This document shows, in pieces, positions 1 through 9,327 of a DNA stretch of 52,841 bases; the first letter of the stretch is position 1, and each line of letters begins with the position of its first letter. The notes under the pieces were generated by a model. It made no database searches. It had not been told where the DNA came from and saw only the letters and a program-made list of their open reading frames with translations. This stretch comes from a virus. The stretch covers positions 1 through 52,841 of IMG/VR virus record IMGVR_UViG_3300022188_000015; one strand, 5' to 3'. Both the position numbers and the translations under genes were made by a program.

Positions 1-142
1 TCCGAAAGCTCAACATAACTATCTTTTCTTCCATCAAGAAGATTTTGTAAATCATCAATTTTACTAGACCAGTCCACCCATGAGCTGCCGTCCCAGTATT
101 CAGCAGAAACAATCGTCTTTCCCTGGAAGACATCGCTCCACT
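1..142. repeat. Terminal direct repeat, left copy (circle closure)
   Basis: Bases 1-142 are repeated at 52700-52841 with one difference, A at 127 against C at 52826. Both copies lie inside one open frame that continues across the join. The simplest reading is that the contig is a circular or circularly permuted genome of about 52,699 bp with an assembly overlap. A true 142-bp terminal repeat is less likely because it would sit inside a coding sequence. Confidence 0.9.
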
Positions 143-449
143 CCTCAAAAATTAGCGGAAGCAATGATGACCCTTCCTCTGTCATCAGAGCCCTATTTCC
201 ATAGCTGAAAGCGGATGTATCGCCAAGGCCAAGAGTTAATGTCTCGTCCCCACCGTCATTGTTTTCAGTGAGGGTAAGCCCATCATCTACATCTAGCTTA
301 CCATTCAAATAACCTTCTGTGGTATCATTAGAGGAAACACACACGCTTCCGATCTTATCAAAAAGCTCAGCTATATCATCGTTTACCTTAGTTTTTAGCG
401 CATCCCGTACTGTATCAGTGCCTAATATTTGATCTTGCCCAGTTCCCAT
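1..449 (-). CDS. Fibre/tail-like structural protein, N-terminal part (continues at 52841-51877)
   Basis: This is the first 149 codons of a gene split by the window ends. It starts with ATG at 449, overlapping the stop of the upstream 766-residue gene as TAATG, and remains open to base 1. Removing the duplicated 142 bases joins it in frame to 52699-51877, giving 423 residues. The start MGTGQDQI and the following Asp/Gly-rich stretch look structural. Its place directly after the large tail gene suggests a tail appendage. I recognise no named domain in this half. Confidence 0.85.
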   Translation of the reverse strand, partial: MGTGQDQILGTDTVRDALKTKVNDDIAELFDKIGSVCVSSNDTTEGYLNGKLDVDDGLTLTENNDGGDETLTLGLGDTSAFSYGNRALMTEEGSSLLPLIFEEWSDVFQGKTIVSAEYWDGSSWVDWSSKIDDLQNLLDGRKDSYVELS

Positions 450-2749
450 TAATGACTAAGCCTCCTATACCTCAAAATTAATCCATTAACATGAATCGGA
501 TAACCACTAAGTAAAATATTGTCCAATGCAAACATAACAGCCCTGGCATTAAAATTCACCTGCCTAAATAGCTCTGTCTGTGCTATGTCCACGCTGAAAT
601 AAGCATCATCCACGTCAACCACAGCCTCATCCACTGTCAATGTGTCATATACAGCAAGGCTAAAATCAACGCTTGCAGTTTCAGTCTGCATTTGGCCGTC
701 CGTAAACAAGCCCACAGAAACTTGCCCCCCAATGATAGAACTAGCAACCAATTGTACCTGAGTAAAGTTAGCGTATACAAATGGCATTTCCATGTAAGCG
801 CTTCGTAATTTCGGGGCGATCTGCAAGATACCCAAATCTTTGTAATCACTTGAATCTATTCTGTATAAATATCCGTCACTGCCGCCTATCAGAAAATCTT
901 CCCCAGTAGAAGCCAAAGCAGTCGGAATAAGAATAGAACGTATCTCAACGCCAGAAGTCCCTGGGTTACCACTAGCATCAGCAATGTAAATAGTATTAAA
1001 TCCCAAGCCATCATTATCGCCATATCCCCATTGATGATCAGCAAGAGAACCCAATGTTCCTTCAGTCAGCACTACGCCGTCCATAGAAACAGCGTCCGGT
1101 TTTGCGGCAATAGAAGGATCACCGCCCCCAGCTAACTCAAGGTAATACTCGTTAGTGCCAGAGCTTGAAAGCGTCCACTGGTAGGCATCCCGTGTAAAGA
1201 TATCACGGTAATACTCGTGCTCTGTCCATGGATACCGCATCCCCTGATTGTAGGGGTCAGCTACCACTAGTTTGGTATGGCAAACTAACACTCTGTGGTA
1301 TGGCGGCATAACTAGCCAGTATTGGCCTTCTTTTGGGTAGTACGCCGCAAATGCAGTGTCACTATCCCAGTAACTGTCAAACTTATCTTTCACAGGGTCA
1401 GAAGCAGAGAACGTCCTCAGATCCCCGTATTCCTGAACGCCGGTTACAGGGTCTACGCCATCGGCAGATCCTGCCCAAAGATCATTAGTAGCGTTCACTA
1501 ACGTTTTGTGTGTAGTCCATGCTCGCTGAAAAGTAAGCGGCAATGCATAATCAGACGGGCTAGAACCCTGCAATCTAGAAAGATACGGTTGTTTTTCTGT
1601 GCCATACACAAGCAAATCGCCATACAGAACATCTATGCCGCCCACTTCAAACGTGTCTTTATTGCCGTCAATGACGCCTATATAACCGCCACCGCCAGGC
1701 GTTGACCAGTCCAAATGCGTCAAATTGCTAAACCATACATACCCTGGATTATCAGGGTCGCCAGCCACGAATAAGCGCAAATCTTTTACAGCGCCAAAAC
1801 TAGCTTTAGGTGGTTTGCCAGGCCGTAAAGACATCAAAGGCGTTTTAGTAGAATCGTTTGACCATGAAGAAGTATAGTAATAAGCTGCGCCACCAGAAGA
1901 AACATCACAGCAATGTACGTCAATGTAATTACTTCCATCCCCACTGGAATATTCCAAGCTCAGGTAGTACTCTGTATTAGGGGACATCTCGGTAGTGATA
2001 TCACTATCACTGAACGTAACATCATAGAGGGTCGCTATGGTAGTAAGCTCGGACACATCAGAAAGCATCACCTTGCTAGCCAGCACAGAATCATCAGATA
2101 CTTTTCTTAATCTAACTGTCAACTGGCCTGTAGGCGAACCTGTCTTACTTAGATAAACAGAAACAGTAGTTGGCGGAATAGTATACCCGCTTGTCCAGCT
2201 CTGGCTTGTAAACTTGGTAGCCACCCTTACATTTGTGCCGTTCCCTAACGCAATAGTTGAGTCCTGACTTTCTGCTGTGTAGTCAAACTGGTATCCGCTC
2301 GTTCCTGTCCCGTCATCATAGGCTATCTTTATAGAGTTTAGATCACTATCAACATACTTGATATAATCGCCATCAAGTAGTATTGCTACGCCGTTATAGC
2401 TGACTATCTCACACCGGGCCGAAAGCGTACCGATCAGCACAGGCTTAGGATCACTGTCCAGGTAATAAACGTTATAGTTCTCATCCTGGACGATAATATA
2501 CATTTCATCGCCAATCTTAGCAAAACCAATAGAGATAATAGGGCCAGAAGCAGCATTAGTTGTGTAACGACTAATAGGATCACGGGTTACAAGTCTACCG
2601 CCCTTCCTGATATTCCAGTTGACAAGCTCGGACAATTCCGTCTTCTCAATCTGGAATATCGGAAGATACGTATTAAGCCCATGAGGAAAACCCATGAAGG
2701 ATAATACCTCATTGGCTTTCTTGTATTTTGGCCGTACCCGTCTGATCAA
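449..2749 (-). CDS. Large tail tube/hub-like structural protein (766 aa)
   Basis: A 766-residue beta-rich protein full of Gly, Asp, Ser, Thr and aromatic residues, with short strand-and-turn units such as DGYLYRIDSSDY that suggest propeller-like or tail-hub folds. It starts with MIRRVRPKYKK and overlaps the preceding adaptor gene by four bases. It follows capsid and adaptor genes, the position where podophages encode the tail tube or stabilisation protein. Structural role is inferred from context and composition; no signature motif is visible. Confidence 0.8.
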   Translation of the reverse strand: MIRRVRPKYKKANEVLSFMGFPHGLNTYLPIFQIEKTELSELVNWNIRKGGRLVTRDPISRYTTNAASGPIISIGFAKIGDEMYIIVQDENYNVYYLDSDPKPVLIGTLSARCEIVSYNGVAILLDGDYIKYVDSDLNSIKIAYDDGTGTSGYQFDYTAESQDSTIALGNGTNVRVATKFTSQSWTSGYTIPPTTVSVYLSKTGSPTGQLTVRLRKVSDDSVLASKVMLSDVSELTTIATLYDVTFSDSDITTEMSPNTEYYLSLEYSSGDGSNYIDVHCCDVSSGGAAYYYTSSWSNDSTKTPLMSLRPGKPPKASFGAVKDLRLFVAGDPDNPGYVWFSNLTHLDWSTPGGGGYIGVIDGNKDTFEVGGIDVLYGDLLVYGTEKQPYLSRLQGSSPSDYALPLTFQRAWTTHKTLVNATNDLWAGSADGVDPVTGVQEYGDLRTFSASDPVKDKFDSYWDSDTAFAAYYPKEGQYWLVMPPYHRVLVCHTKLVVADPYNQGMRYPWTEHEYYRDIFTRDAYQWTLSSSGTNEYYLELAGGGDPSIAAKPDAVSMDGVVLTEGTLGSLADHQWGYGDNDGLGFNTIYIADASGNPGTSGVEIRSILIPTALASTGEDFLIGGSDGYLYRIDSSDYKDLGILQIAPKLRSAYMEMPFVYANFTQVQLVASSIIGGQVSVGLFTDGQMQTETASVDFSLAVYDTLTVDEAVVDVDDAYFSVDIAQTELFRQVNFNARAVMFALDNILLSGYPIHVNGLILRYRRLSH

Positions 2750-3357
2750 AAGTCCAACCTCGGTTTCTTATATGTAAACTTCCGCCTCAAGGCGTTCGCA
2801 AAAAGCTTATTGGCAAACCAGTTGTAAATCTCTGAGTCTGAAGCTGGCTCGTTTTCATTTCTCTTATCGGCCAGCATGATTATTACTTCTCTGATCATTC
2901 CGTTGAACTCGTCATTGTAAGGCATATCATCGCCAAGGCTCAACGGATCATGCCTTTTGTCGTAATAAACTTTAATGGTATAGGTATCGTCAGGAACACA
3001 CTCAAAAAGGATCTGTGTTCCTTTTAAGGCGCAATAGCGAGGCTGATACGAAGAACTTACGTACTTCCGCCGTTCATAGAGATATTCAGGTGTAACCTTT
3101 AGCAATTCATTGGTGTCAATCCATGCCGATCTGAGCAGCATACAGTTGTCAGGGGCGTCAATGTAGTCATTGGAAGTAGAAAGCGTAGTCTCGTACTCGT
3201 TGTACACCCAGTCTGAGTGCAAAACAGAAAGCACATTGTCCAATTGCACCAATGCCCTGTTAGCGTATGCCAACAGTTCTGCATCAGTGTAAAGGCTAGA
3301 ATTGGTATCTCTCAGGTCATAACGAGCCTCAGCTATGATACTGTCTATGGTAGCCAT
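2746..3357 (-). CDS. Phage adaptor / head-tail connector-like protein (203 aa)
   Basis: A helical N-terminus (MATIDSIIAEARYDLRDT) is followed by an aromatic and charged body ending in KFTYKKPRLDF. The N-terminal pattern, with Asp-rich segments and a helix preceding YTDAELLAYANRAL, is typical of adaptor proteins that dock on the portal ring (DUF6682-like). I chose ATG at 3357, preceded by GAGG, over a TTG fifteen bases upstream. It lies between the capsid block and the large tail gene, which fits a connector. Confidence 0.7.
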   Translation of the reverse strand: MATIDSIIAEARYDLRDTNSSLYTDAELLAYANRALVQLDNVLSVLHSDWVYNEYETTLSTSNDYIDAPDNCMLLRSAWIDTNELLKVTPEYLYERRKYVSSSYQPRYCALKGTQILFECVPDDTYTIKVYYDKRHDPLSLGDDMPYNDEFNGMIREVIIMLADKRNENEPASDSEIYNWFANKLFANALRRKFTYKKPRLDF

Positions 3358-3416
3358 GAGAAAGAACCTCAAAGAGGGGTAAAGGCATCATGTGTGCCCT
3401 CACCCCGTCTTAGCGG

Positions 3417-3860
3417 TTAATAAACATCTTTGCTCTTCAGGCAAAGAGCGCACACTTCAACCTTGGCGCCGTCAATATCGACATCTGCGGTGTCAGTGGT
3501 AGCAGTAATATCAATAGTGTCATCACTAGCGAAGTACACCGGCGCAAACAAAGCGCCTACTATGGCATTGGCGCTATCAATCGCTACGCCATCACCCCAT
3601 TTATCTGCGTCACCACCATAGCCAAGGTCAACAGTTCCATTAGCAGTCTCTGCGGTAATCACCCTTATCCAAGCAGTAAGAACAGTAGTACCAGCAGGAA
3701 TATTAAGTACTTGTGCTACATCGCCGTTACCTGCATCAAGGGTCTGCTTGGAAAAATCGACAATGTTTCGCATAATAGTCAAACGGTTCTCGATCAGAGT
3801 AACCTCAGTGGGAACCATCTGGCCTTTTATGCTTCCGTCGGTAAAATTGTAAGTAGCCAT
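3417..3860 (-). CDS. Virion-associated protein, possible head decoration (147 aa)
   Basis: The protein is rich in Ala, Thr, Asp and Val, with MATYNFTDGSIKGQMVPTEVT at its start and alternating hydrophobic beta-strand patterns. It sits just after the major capsid gene, with an AGGAGG site ahead of the ATG. Small beta-rich proteins here are often head decoration or stabilisation proteins, but no family motif proves it. Confidence 0.7.
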   Translation of the reverse strand: MATYNFTDGSIKGQMVPTEVTLIENRLTIMRNIVDFSKQTLDAGNGDVAQVLNIPAGTTVLTAWIRVITAETANGTVDLGYGGDADKWGDGVAIDSANAIVGALFAPVYFASDDTIDITATTDTADVDIDGAKVEVCALCLKSKDVY

Positions 3861-3922
3861 TAGCCTTACCTCCTATCTATCTTCAGGGAACACCGCAATG
3901 TAGCGGCATCCCCTGATCTAGC

Positions 3923-4990
3923 TTAGTTGTGGGTTGCATTGGACCTGCAGGTTATCACCATACAGCCAAAGTTTTTGCTGTTAAAGCGGCAAGCCTTCAT
4001 GCCAAAGATCATGCCAGCCGCTATGCCTTTCTTGTCTCTGTAGTCTTCCATGTCCTCAACCCAGGACATAGGCAGACCGTCCAGCCTATGGCGGTCAATC
4101 CTGTCATAGGCGTTGCCTATGGCAAACACGCCAGCCTGAGCGCCCAGGAACAGGTTGCGTCTTACATTGGTCTGTGGGCTATACACACGGGAATCCTCGT
4201 AAATGATCATCCCGTTGTACACACCCTCTGCCCCTGTAAAGATAGGGTTCTTCAGGCCACGCACATTGGCGTATTGCTGTATCTCGTGCCATTTGATAGT
4301 GGTGTTCTGAGTAGACACCCTGATGTCAGTCAGGGAATAAGTGTGCAAGACCACCACGTACCATTTGCCACCCTCAATCTGGGTCTGCCTAATCATAGGA
4401 TCAATGGTCTTGGCCTTTTCCTTGGCATAGTCTAGATCAAGCAGGCTGATCTGGTCATTAGAGCCGATATTGTTCTCATCGGTTTCAATATCCCCAGAAA
4501 AAGACACATCCCCTGCTACAATGTAGTGGTCGCTGTCAGGGTTGACACCAGCCTGCCCGTGATTAATAGAAGTGTCCCCACCAAGATACCTGAACATATA
4601 AGTATCAAGAGTGTTCCTCCACCAATCGGCCAAGTTTTCCCTGGCATCCTGCCTTAGATCGTGCAGGGTCCTTTGTTGGGATTCCCGGTCAAACATATGA
4701 GCTTGCCTCAACTGCTTGATAACCACCGAGTCCTGATGGTAGACAAGCGGGGCTTCATTGTACTTCATCCAGCTATTTCCGCTTACGCCCTCACCTTGAG
4801 TCTGCATGAGTAGGTCATACTTGATAGTATCACCTGCGTCTTTTTCCAGATCAAGCAAGCGCATAATAATGTTGTTCTTGGAAGCCCCCATAAACTTATT
4901 GAACAGGGTCGGCTTGAGCGCTTCCCTGAAAGTCAGCTTACTGTAAAGCTTTACAGCTTGTGGGTCGTTTACACCAAATTCGGTTAACAT
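3923..4990 (-). CDS. Major capsid protein, N4-gp56-like family (355 aa)
   Basis: The N-terminal pattern MLTEFGVNDPQAVKLYSKL followed by a Thr/Lys/Phe-rich arm, FMGASKNNIIMRLLDLEKDAGDT and a QGEGVSGN-like segment matches the N4-gp56 (DUF4043-like) capsid family with an HK97 fold. Length is in the family range. A strong CAGGAGGTG site precedes the ATG, and the scaffold gene lies directly upstream, the usual order. Expected role: the main shell protein. Confidence 0.85.
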   Translation of the reverse strand: MLTEFGVNDPQAVKLYSKLTFREALKPTLFNKFMGASKNNIIMRLLDLEKDAGDTIKYDLLMQTQGEGVSGNSWMKYNEAPLVYHQDSVVIKQLRQAHMFDRESQQRTLHDLRQDARENLADWWRNTLDTYMFRYLGGDTSINHGQAGVNPDSDHYIVAGDVSFSGDIETDENNIGSNDQISLLDLDYAKEKAKTIDPMIRQTQIEGGKWYVVVLHTYSLTDIRVSTQNTTIKWHEIQQYANVRGLKNPIFTGAEGVYNGMIIYEDSRVYSPQTNVRRNLFLGAQAGVFAIGNAYDRIDRHRLDGLPMSWVEDMEDYRDKKGIAAGMIFGMKACRFNSKNFGCMVITCRSNATHN

Positions 4991-5009
4991 CTTCTACACC
5001 TCCTGTATA

Positions 5010-6029
5010 TCACTTACCCGCCCGCAAAGCCCTCTCTATCCTGGCAATATCCGCATCGCTCAAGTTCAGAAAATCATCCACGCTTATTTCAGCAACGTCA
5101 GCTAAACTTCTGCCACCACTGCCTTTTCGATTGGCCTTGCCGGACAGGTTGCTTGGTTTATTACTGAGAAACTTGAGCTTATCAAGCTTCTCTTTACCCT
5201 CAGACGAAACCTGCGAGGCCATTTTGAGCGCCTTGCGGTATTTCCGCTTGCTGATAAGGCCATTGGTATTGCGCGTAAACGCATCTATTACGGCCTCGTA
5301 ATCAAGCCCAGGGAACTTTTGCTCGAACTCAGCCACAAGATCGCTGTCTTCCAGAATCTCAACGGCATCGTCTATGCTGCCAATAGCGCTAGGATCAATG
5401 CCTTTCTGGGCCAGTACCCTGTCAAAGCCCTTGTCGAGAAAAGTCCATGCCTGGTTGAGCCTCTGCGCAGCAACAACATAGTTGGGGTCCTCAGATACCA
5501 GAGAGTTGATTATCTCTGCATTCTTGGCCTCTATCTGCTGCGCTAGGGTGTTTTCAGCAAGGTTAGTTACAGCCTCGTTGACCGGCTTGATCTTGGGTTC
5601 CAGGATCTTCACCAAGTCTTCAGGGTCGATATAGGGGTTGTCATCGGCATCAAACTTGACCGGTACCCCTTTCAGCGTAGGCTGCTTTTCGCCCTTGCCG
5701 TAAGCACCCTCGGCCTTCTGCTGCTTGATCTCAGCAAGCACCGAGTTTATAGCATCAAGCTGGCTTTTGAGTTCTTGGCGGGTCTTCCGCTCATTGATCA
5801 TCTCACGGTATAACCCGTCCTTTTCCTTCTCAATCTTTTCCAGCTTCGCCATTAGCTCGTCTACCGTAGGCTGCTTGTCAGAGACATCCTCATTCTTAGG
5901 CTTGTCCTGATCAAGGGCAATGCCTTCATCATCATTGCCGGCATCATCCTCGACAGGTTCTTTGACGCCTTTGTCTTGAGTTTTGTCGTCCATGTCCTCG
6001 TTCAGAATTTCGTCAATCTTGTCACCCAT
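5010..6029 (-). CDS. Scaffolding-like protein (339 aa)
   Basis: Strongly acidic N-terminus, a long central coiled coil (about residues 75-130, rich in Glu, Lys, Leu and Gln) and a basic C-terminal region ending in IARIERALRAGK. This acidic and coiled-coil composition with position directly before the capsid gene is characteristic of phage scaffolding proteins. ATG at 6029 is chosen because AAAGGAGGAG lies just before it; the longer frame to 6095 lacks such a site. Confidence 0.8.
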   Translation of the reverse strand: MGDKIDEILNEDMDDKTQDKGVKEPVEDDAGNDDEGIALDQDKPKNEDVSDKQPTVDELMAKLEKIEKEKDGLYREMINERKTRQELKSQLDAINSVLAEIKQQKAEGAYGKGEKQPTLKGVPVKFDADDNPYIDPEDLVKILEPKIKPVNEAVTNLAENTLAQQIEAKNAEIINSLVSEDPNYVVAAQRLNQAWTFLDKGFDRVLAQKGIDPSAIGSIDDAVEILEDSDLVAEFEQKFPGLDYEAVIDAFTRNTNGLISKRKYRKALKMASQVSSEGKEKLDKLKFLSNKPSNLSGKANRKGSGGRSLADVAEISVDDFLNLSDADIARIERALRAGK

Positions 6030-6128
6030 ATCTTCTCCTCCTTTACACCTCGTTTTTTTCGCCTCGGGTGAAGGCGTAGCACCGTTGGTTATCACGGCCC
6101 AAACCGGTGAAAGCCGTAGCGGGCGTTA

Positions 6129-6317
6129 TTACCCGAACTTCTTAACCTTTGCCTTTCCAAACACTGTCTGCCTAGTAGGCAGCTTTTCCCATTCCTCGTC
6201 ATTCCTGTGCCAGTTGATCTTGTCGTAATTCTCTTTGTATTTGTCGCTCAGAACCCTCTGATTCACCCCATACGTCAATGACCAGCCGTAAGTCTTTCGG
6301 TTAAGCCTTCGTGGCAT
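6129..6317 (-). CDS. Small basic protein of unknown function (62 aa)
   Basis: Short Lys/Arg/Trp-rich protein (begins MPRRLNRKTYGWS, ends KAKVKKFG) between the leader region and the scaffold gene. Two starts are possible: GTG at 6332, which overlaps an AAAGGAGG site, and ATG at 6317, which is 14 bases after it. I used ATG. No family recognised. It is the first gene after the promoter and terminator at 6350-6515. Confidence 0.6.
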   Translation of the reverse strand: MPRRLNRKTYGWSLTYGVNQRVLSDKYKENYDKINWHRNDEEWEKLPTRQTVFGKAKVKKFG

Positions 6318-6349
6318 ATTGAGTTTGACCACCTCCTTTCACAGGCCAA

Positions 6350-6398
6350 ATAAAAAGGCCGAGCAGGTCCGTCTGTTAAACGAAACCCACTCGGCCTT
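6350..6398 (-). terminator. Intrinsic terminator or attenuator ahead of the capsid operon
   Basis: On the minus strand, AAGGCCGAG pairs with CTCGGCCTT (plus positions 6355-6363 and 6390-6398) with a 26-base loop, followed by TTTTTA. It lies downstream of the promoter at 6488-6515 and upstream of the first gene, so it may act as a partial terminator or attenuator. Confidence 0.65.
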
Positions 6399-6487
6399 AA
6401 ATAGTGCTCGTAGTGGTTAACTTAGTCTAACTTGTAAGAGATCGTAAGGGTTATTCTCTTTAACCCTGGTTTATGCTCTTTTTCTAA

Positions 6488-6515
6488 AGTATACCACGCA
6501 TTTGTATTTTTGCAA
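6488..6515 (-). promoter_or_regulatory. Sigma70-type promoter for the scaffold/capsid operon
   Basis: On the minus strand TTGCAA (6515-6510) is separated by 16 bases from TATACT (6493-6488). Start of transcription is expected near 6481. It lies in the 250-base non-coding stretch between 6333 and 6568, which also has a small hairpin at 6447-6467 (AGGGTTA/TAACCCT). Confidence 0.6.
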
Positions 6516-6568
6516 ATCTTTATGATCTGTGCAATAGCTTTTAGCGTTTTTAGTTTTTCTTTCATAGC

Positions 6569-6772
6569 TTACGCAGACACCGCTATGTCAGGATATCGCC
6601 TTTTAACAGCCGCTCGGACTCGTCTCTTTTCTGCAGAGGTCCCCCACCGTGAAACTCTAGAAAGGGCCGCAATAGCCCTGTCTTTTGTGTCAATTGGATA
6701 TGCTCTCTTCTCAGGAATCGCAAATGCGCTACGTGGCAACCTCTTCTTGGCCAAATAACTAAGCTTACCCAT
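6569..6772 (-). CDS. Small conserved phage protein (67 aa)
   Basis: Contains the pattern FAIPEKRAYPIDTKDRA, then ALSRVSRWGTSAEKRRVRAAV and a final KRRYPDI. I recognise this as a small protein common in phage structural operons, near portal or capsid genes; its exact function is not established. It overlaps the end of the portal gene by 8 bases, indicating translational coupling. Confidence 0.7.
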   Translation of the reverse strand: MGKLSYLAKKRLPRSAFAIPEKRAYPIDTKDRAIAALSRVSRWGTSAEKRRVRAAVKRRYPDIAVSA

Positions 6773-8819
6773 TTAATCCCCCTTGCACTTCCTGTAACGG
6801 CACATTGTTCACTTGTTCCGCCGCTATCCTCTGTGCTATATCGTAAATCTTTTCTCTGGCCTGCTGATCCAGCTTAGCAAGCTCTATGGCAAACTTCATG
6901 TCATCTGATTTAGCATCCTGATCAGTCTTGTACTTGTCCAGAGCAAGCTTGCTATGGATCTTCTCTTTCTCAAGCTGTAGCTTGCCTTGCTGTAAAGCCG
7001 CCTGAGCTTGTTGAGCAGCCAAAGCAGTTTGTATCCGTAATTGCTGAGCACTCTGGACATACTGTTTCCACTTAGCCTTTTCTGCCGCTGTAAGATCGAG
7101 TTTGTCAATGATAACCAGCGGATCAACCGGAAAGCCTTTGCTCATCATTTCAAGGAAGATAGCAAGCTGGCTCATGGTCTTGGTCATGTTGGCCGGTGAG
7201 TCAATCACGTCAATATTGTACTTGAGATCCTTCAGGTTTCTCAGAGGCGCAACGGTCTTGTTTTCTAGATTGGCAACCAAGTTACCTCTGAACACGTACT
7301 TCTCGCCGCCGCCCAGGATTCGCTTGATCTGGCTCTCAGGCATGTATGCCGCTATAATTGCGTATACCCTCTCTGCTAGCCTTTTGATCAGCCTCTTATG
7401 CGCTCTGAACAGATTGTTGAGCAGTGTCAGTCCTTGCCTCTGCCTCAATTGAAGCACAATCCCAGGCTCTTGTCTGCCTCGATCATAGCCTAGCAGGTCA
7501 GGGTTTACGCCGGATATTTTCTTGGCAAGGTCTTGAGCGAACTCATTAAGGTGTAAAACACCAGAAGGCAACTGCGGCACGTTTTTCGGCATAAGCCTAC
7601 CTTCAGCCAATGCGTTGTTCGCCACTATGGTATCGGCCCCTGGCGCCGACCTTGTTTCATCCCAGTGTTCTACATCCTCAATAGCGTCTTTCTCAACAAA
7701 GTATCCCCCCTGCGTCTGTGCAAGGATAAGATTCAAGGTCTGAGACCACCTCTTGTTGATTTCCCTTTGTGGGTCGATCATATCTTTGACGATACCAAAA
7801 TACGTAGTCTTCTTGCCCGACTTGTCCTTGTATGCCACTTCGGACACTATTGAGAAGCCATCAAAAGGTAATGGCGAATCACCGTCATACAGCACCTTGT
7901 GCCCGATAAACTGGAACCATTTCACCTTCCGATCCTTTACCACGGTGTACTCAAAGTTCGGTATCCGCTCTTTCAGAGCCTTCAGGTGCTTCGGGTCAAA
8001 TTCCTCTAACTGGCCTGTAAACGGATTCACGCCATAGTAGCGATCATAAGGCGCCCAGTATTCCTTGTGGACTATCTTGATCATGCCATTTTGCAAATCG
8101 TAAAATCCATCGTCCAGCACATTGGAATAGTCCTCATCGCTAGGCGTATCGCCGTAGCCCAGGTCATAGTCCTCATCCTCAATGTCAGGGTCCCAGGCGT
8201 CCAGATCCCCGTTGCTCTCACCGTGCAATATCTCATCTAATTCATCCACCATCTCAGGATACTGCACAGCGAAATCCTCAACGCTGATCCATTTTTCCCA
8301 GAAGACATAACGCCCATTGGGGTCCTCATACACCTCGTCAACTGGTATAGACGTAATCGGTATGCGTATTTCCCCAGGCCTTTTGGGATCGGGCGCCAGG
8401 TCAACAGCAATGTAGCCTTTTCCGGTGATCAGTAGGTTCTCAAAAGCGTCATCCTCGGCATCGTCAACGTTCTCGATGTTGCGAACCTTGCCATAGGTGT
8501 CGTTGAGAATATCAGCCAGGAACTGATCATTAGGCTCGGTAGGAATGGCTTTGGCTTCAACCCGGTTAAGATCATTGACACCCTTCACCAATTCTACCGT
8601 AGCCTTAATGATATTGGCTACAAGCGCCGGCCTGCCTGCCTCTTCAAGCGCCCGTAGCTCTTCAGTGGTATACTGATGACCAGCGTAAAACTTGTATGCC
8701 TTCTTGGCCTGTCTGAGAAAAGACCTGTTGATGTCTACAGCATTCCGGTACTCTTGGCGTGCAGCTGTAAGCTTCTCAGACTTGCTAAGCTGGTCGAAGA
8801 ATTTGTATCTACTTCTCAA
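6765..8819 (-). CDS. Portal protein, P22/T7-like (684 aa)
   Basis: A 684-residue protein with a helical N-terminal region (YRNAVDINRSFLRQAKKAYKF), a central portal core with acidic stretches, a PQREINKRWSQTLN segment, and a long Gln/Ala/Lys-rich helical C-terminus ending near VPLQEVQGGLNG. This layout is that of P22-like portal proteins, which form the dodecameric gate at the capsid vertex. It starts within the end of the upstream 168-residue gene and lies downstream of the large terminase, as expected. Confidence 0.85.
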   Translation of the reverse strand: MRSRYKFFDQLSKSEKLTAARQEYRNAVDINRSFLRQAKKAYKFYAGHQYTTEELRALEEAGRPALVANIIKATVELVKGVNDLNRVEAKAIPTEPNDQFLADILNDTYGKVRNIENVDDAEDDAFENLLITGKGYIAVDLAPDPKRPGEIRIPITSIPVDEVYEDPNGRYVFWEKWISVEDFAVQYPEMVDELDEILHGESNGDLDAWDPDIEDEDYDLGYGDTPSDEDYSNVLDDGFYDLQNGMIKIVHKEYWAPYDRYYGVNPFTGQLEEFDPKHLKALKERIPNFEYTVVKDRKVKWFQFIGHKVLYDGDSPLPFDGFSIVSEVAYKDKSGKKTTYFGIVKDMIDPQREINKRWSQTLNLILAQTQGGYFVEKDAIEDVEHWDETRSAPGADTIVANNALAEGRLMPKNVPQLPSGVLHLNEFAQDLAKKISGVNPDLLGYDRGRQEPGIVLQLRQRQGLTLLNNLFRAHKRLIKRLAERVYAIIAAYMPESQIKRILGGGEKYVFRGNLVANLENKTVAPLRNLKDLKYNIDVIDSPANMTKTMSQLAIFLEMMSKGFPVDPLVIIDKLDLTAAEKAKWKQYVQSAQQLRIQTALAAQQAQAALQQGKLQLEKEKIHSKLALDKYKTDQDAKSDDMKFAIELAKLDQQAREKIYDIAQRIAAEQVNNVPLQEVQGGLNG

Positions 8820-9315
8820 CCTCAGTTACCTCTTCAGGTTTGTTCTCGTCCTCTTCAGTGACCTCAACCCCAAATTCCGCCCAGCGCTCTTTAGGTAAGA
8901 AGCGCTTTACCACGGCATCAGAGAATTCCTTTGAAATGCGGCCCTCTTTCAGCGCTAGCCTCAAAGCCTGGAATGAATACCCTATCTCACCCGCAAACTC
9001 GGTGGGTTTAAGCCCTGAATCGTCTAACAAGGACTTCAACATGCCCACAGGAATCTTTTTCTCGTCCTGCGTAGGCTTCGTAACCTTCTGCGGCTGCATG
9101 CCCTGCGGTTGTCGCTCAGGCTCTAGCTGCACTCTCTTCGGATCGCTAGGTGGCGCACCGAAGTCTATAGCAGCTACATTGGCAAAATTAATCGCCAATC
9201 CAGAAGGAAGCAACCTAAACGGCAGCGTCCCCCTGGTAACCGCCCGAAACACCCTAGCCTCGTCCTCTTTCTTTAGCTTTAATTCGCTTCCGTCTAAAAA
9301 CTTTACCTTCGCCAT
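8809..9315 (-). CDS. Unknown protein between terminase and portal (168 aa)
   Basis: Begins MAKVKFLDGSELKLKKEDEARV, has a Pro/Gln-rich middle (about residues 55-85) and an apparent helical DNA-binding-like block (KSLLDDSGLKPTEFAGEIGY, then ALRLALKEGRISKEF) resembling a helix-turn-helix. The C-terminus is acidic. Overlaps the portal start by 11 bases. It may be a packaging-associated or regulatory protein. Function not assigned. Confidence 0.65.
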   Translation of the reverse strand: MAKVKFLDGSELKLKKEDEARVFRAVTRGTLPFRLLPSGLAINFANVAAIDFGAPPSDPKRVQLEPERQPQGMQPQKVTKPTQDEKKIPVGMLKSLLDDSGLKPTEFAGEIGYSFQALRLALKEGRISKEFSDAVVKRFLPKERWAEFGVEVTEEDENKPEEVTEVEK

Positions 9316-9327
9316 AAATCCCCCTTT

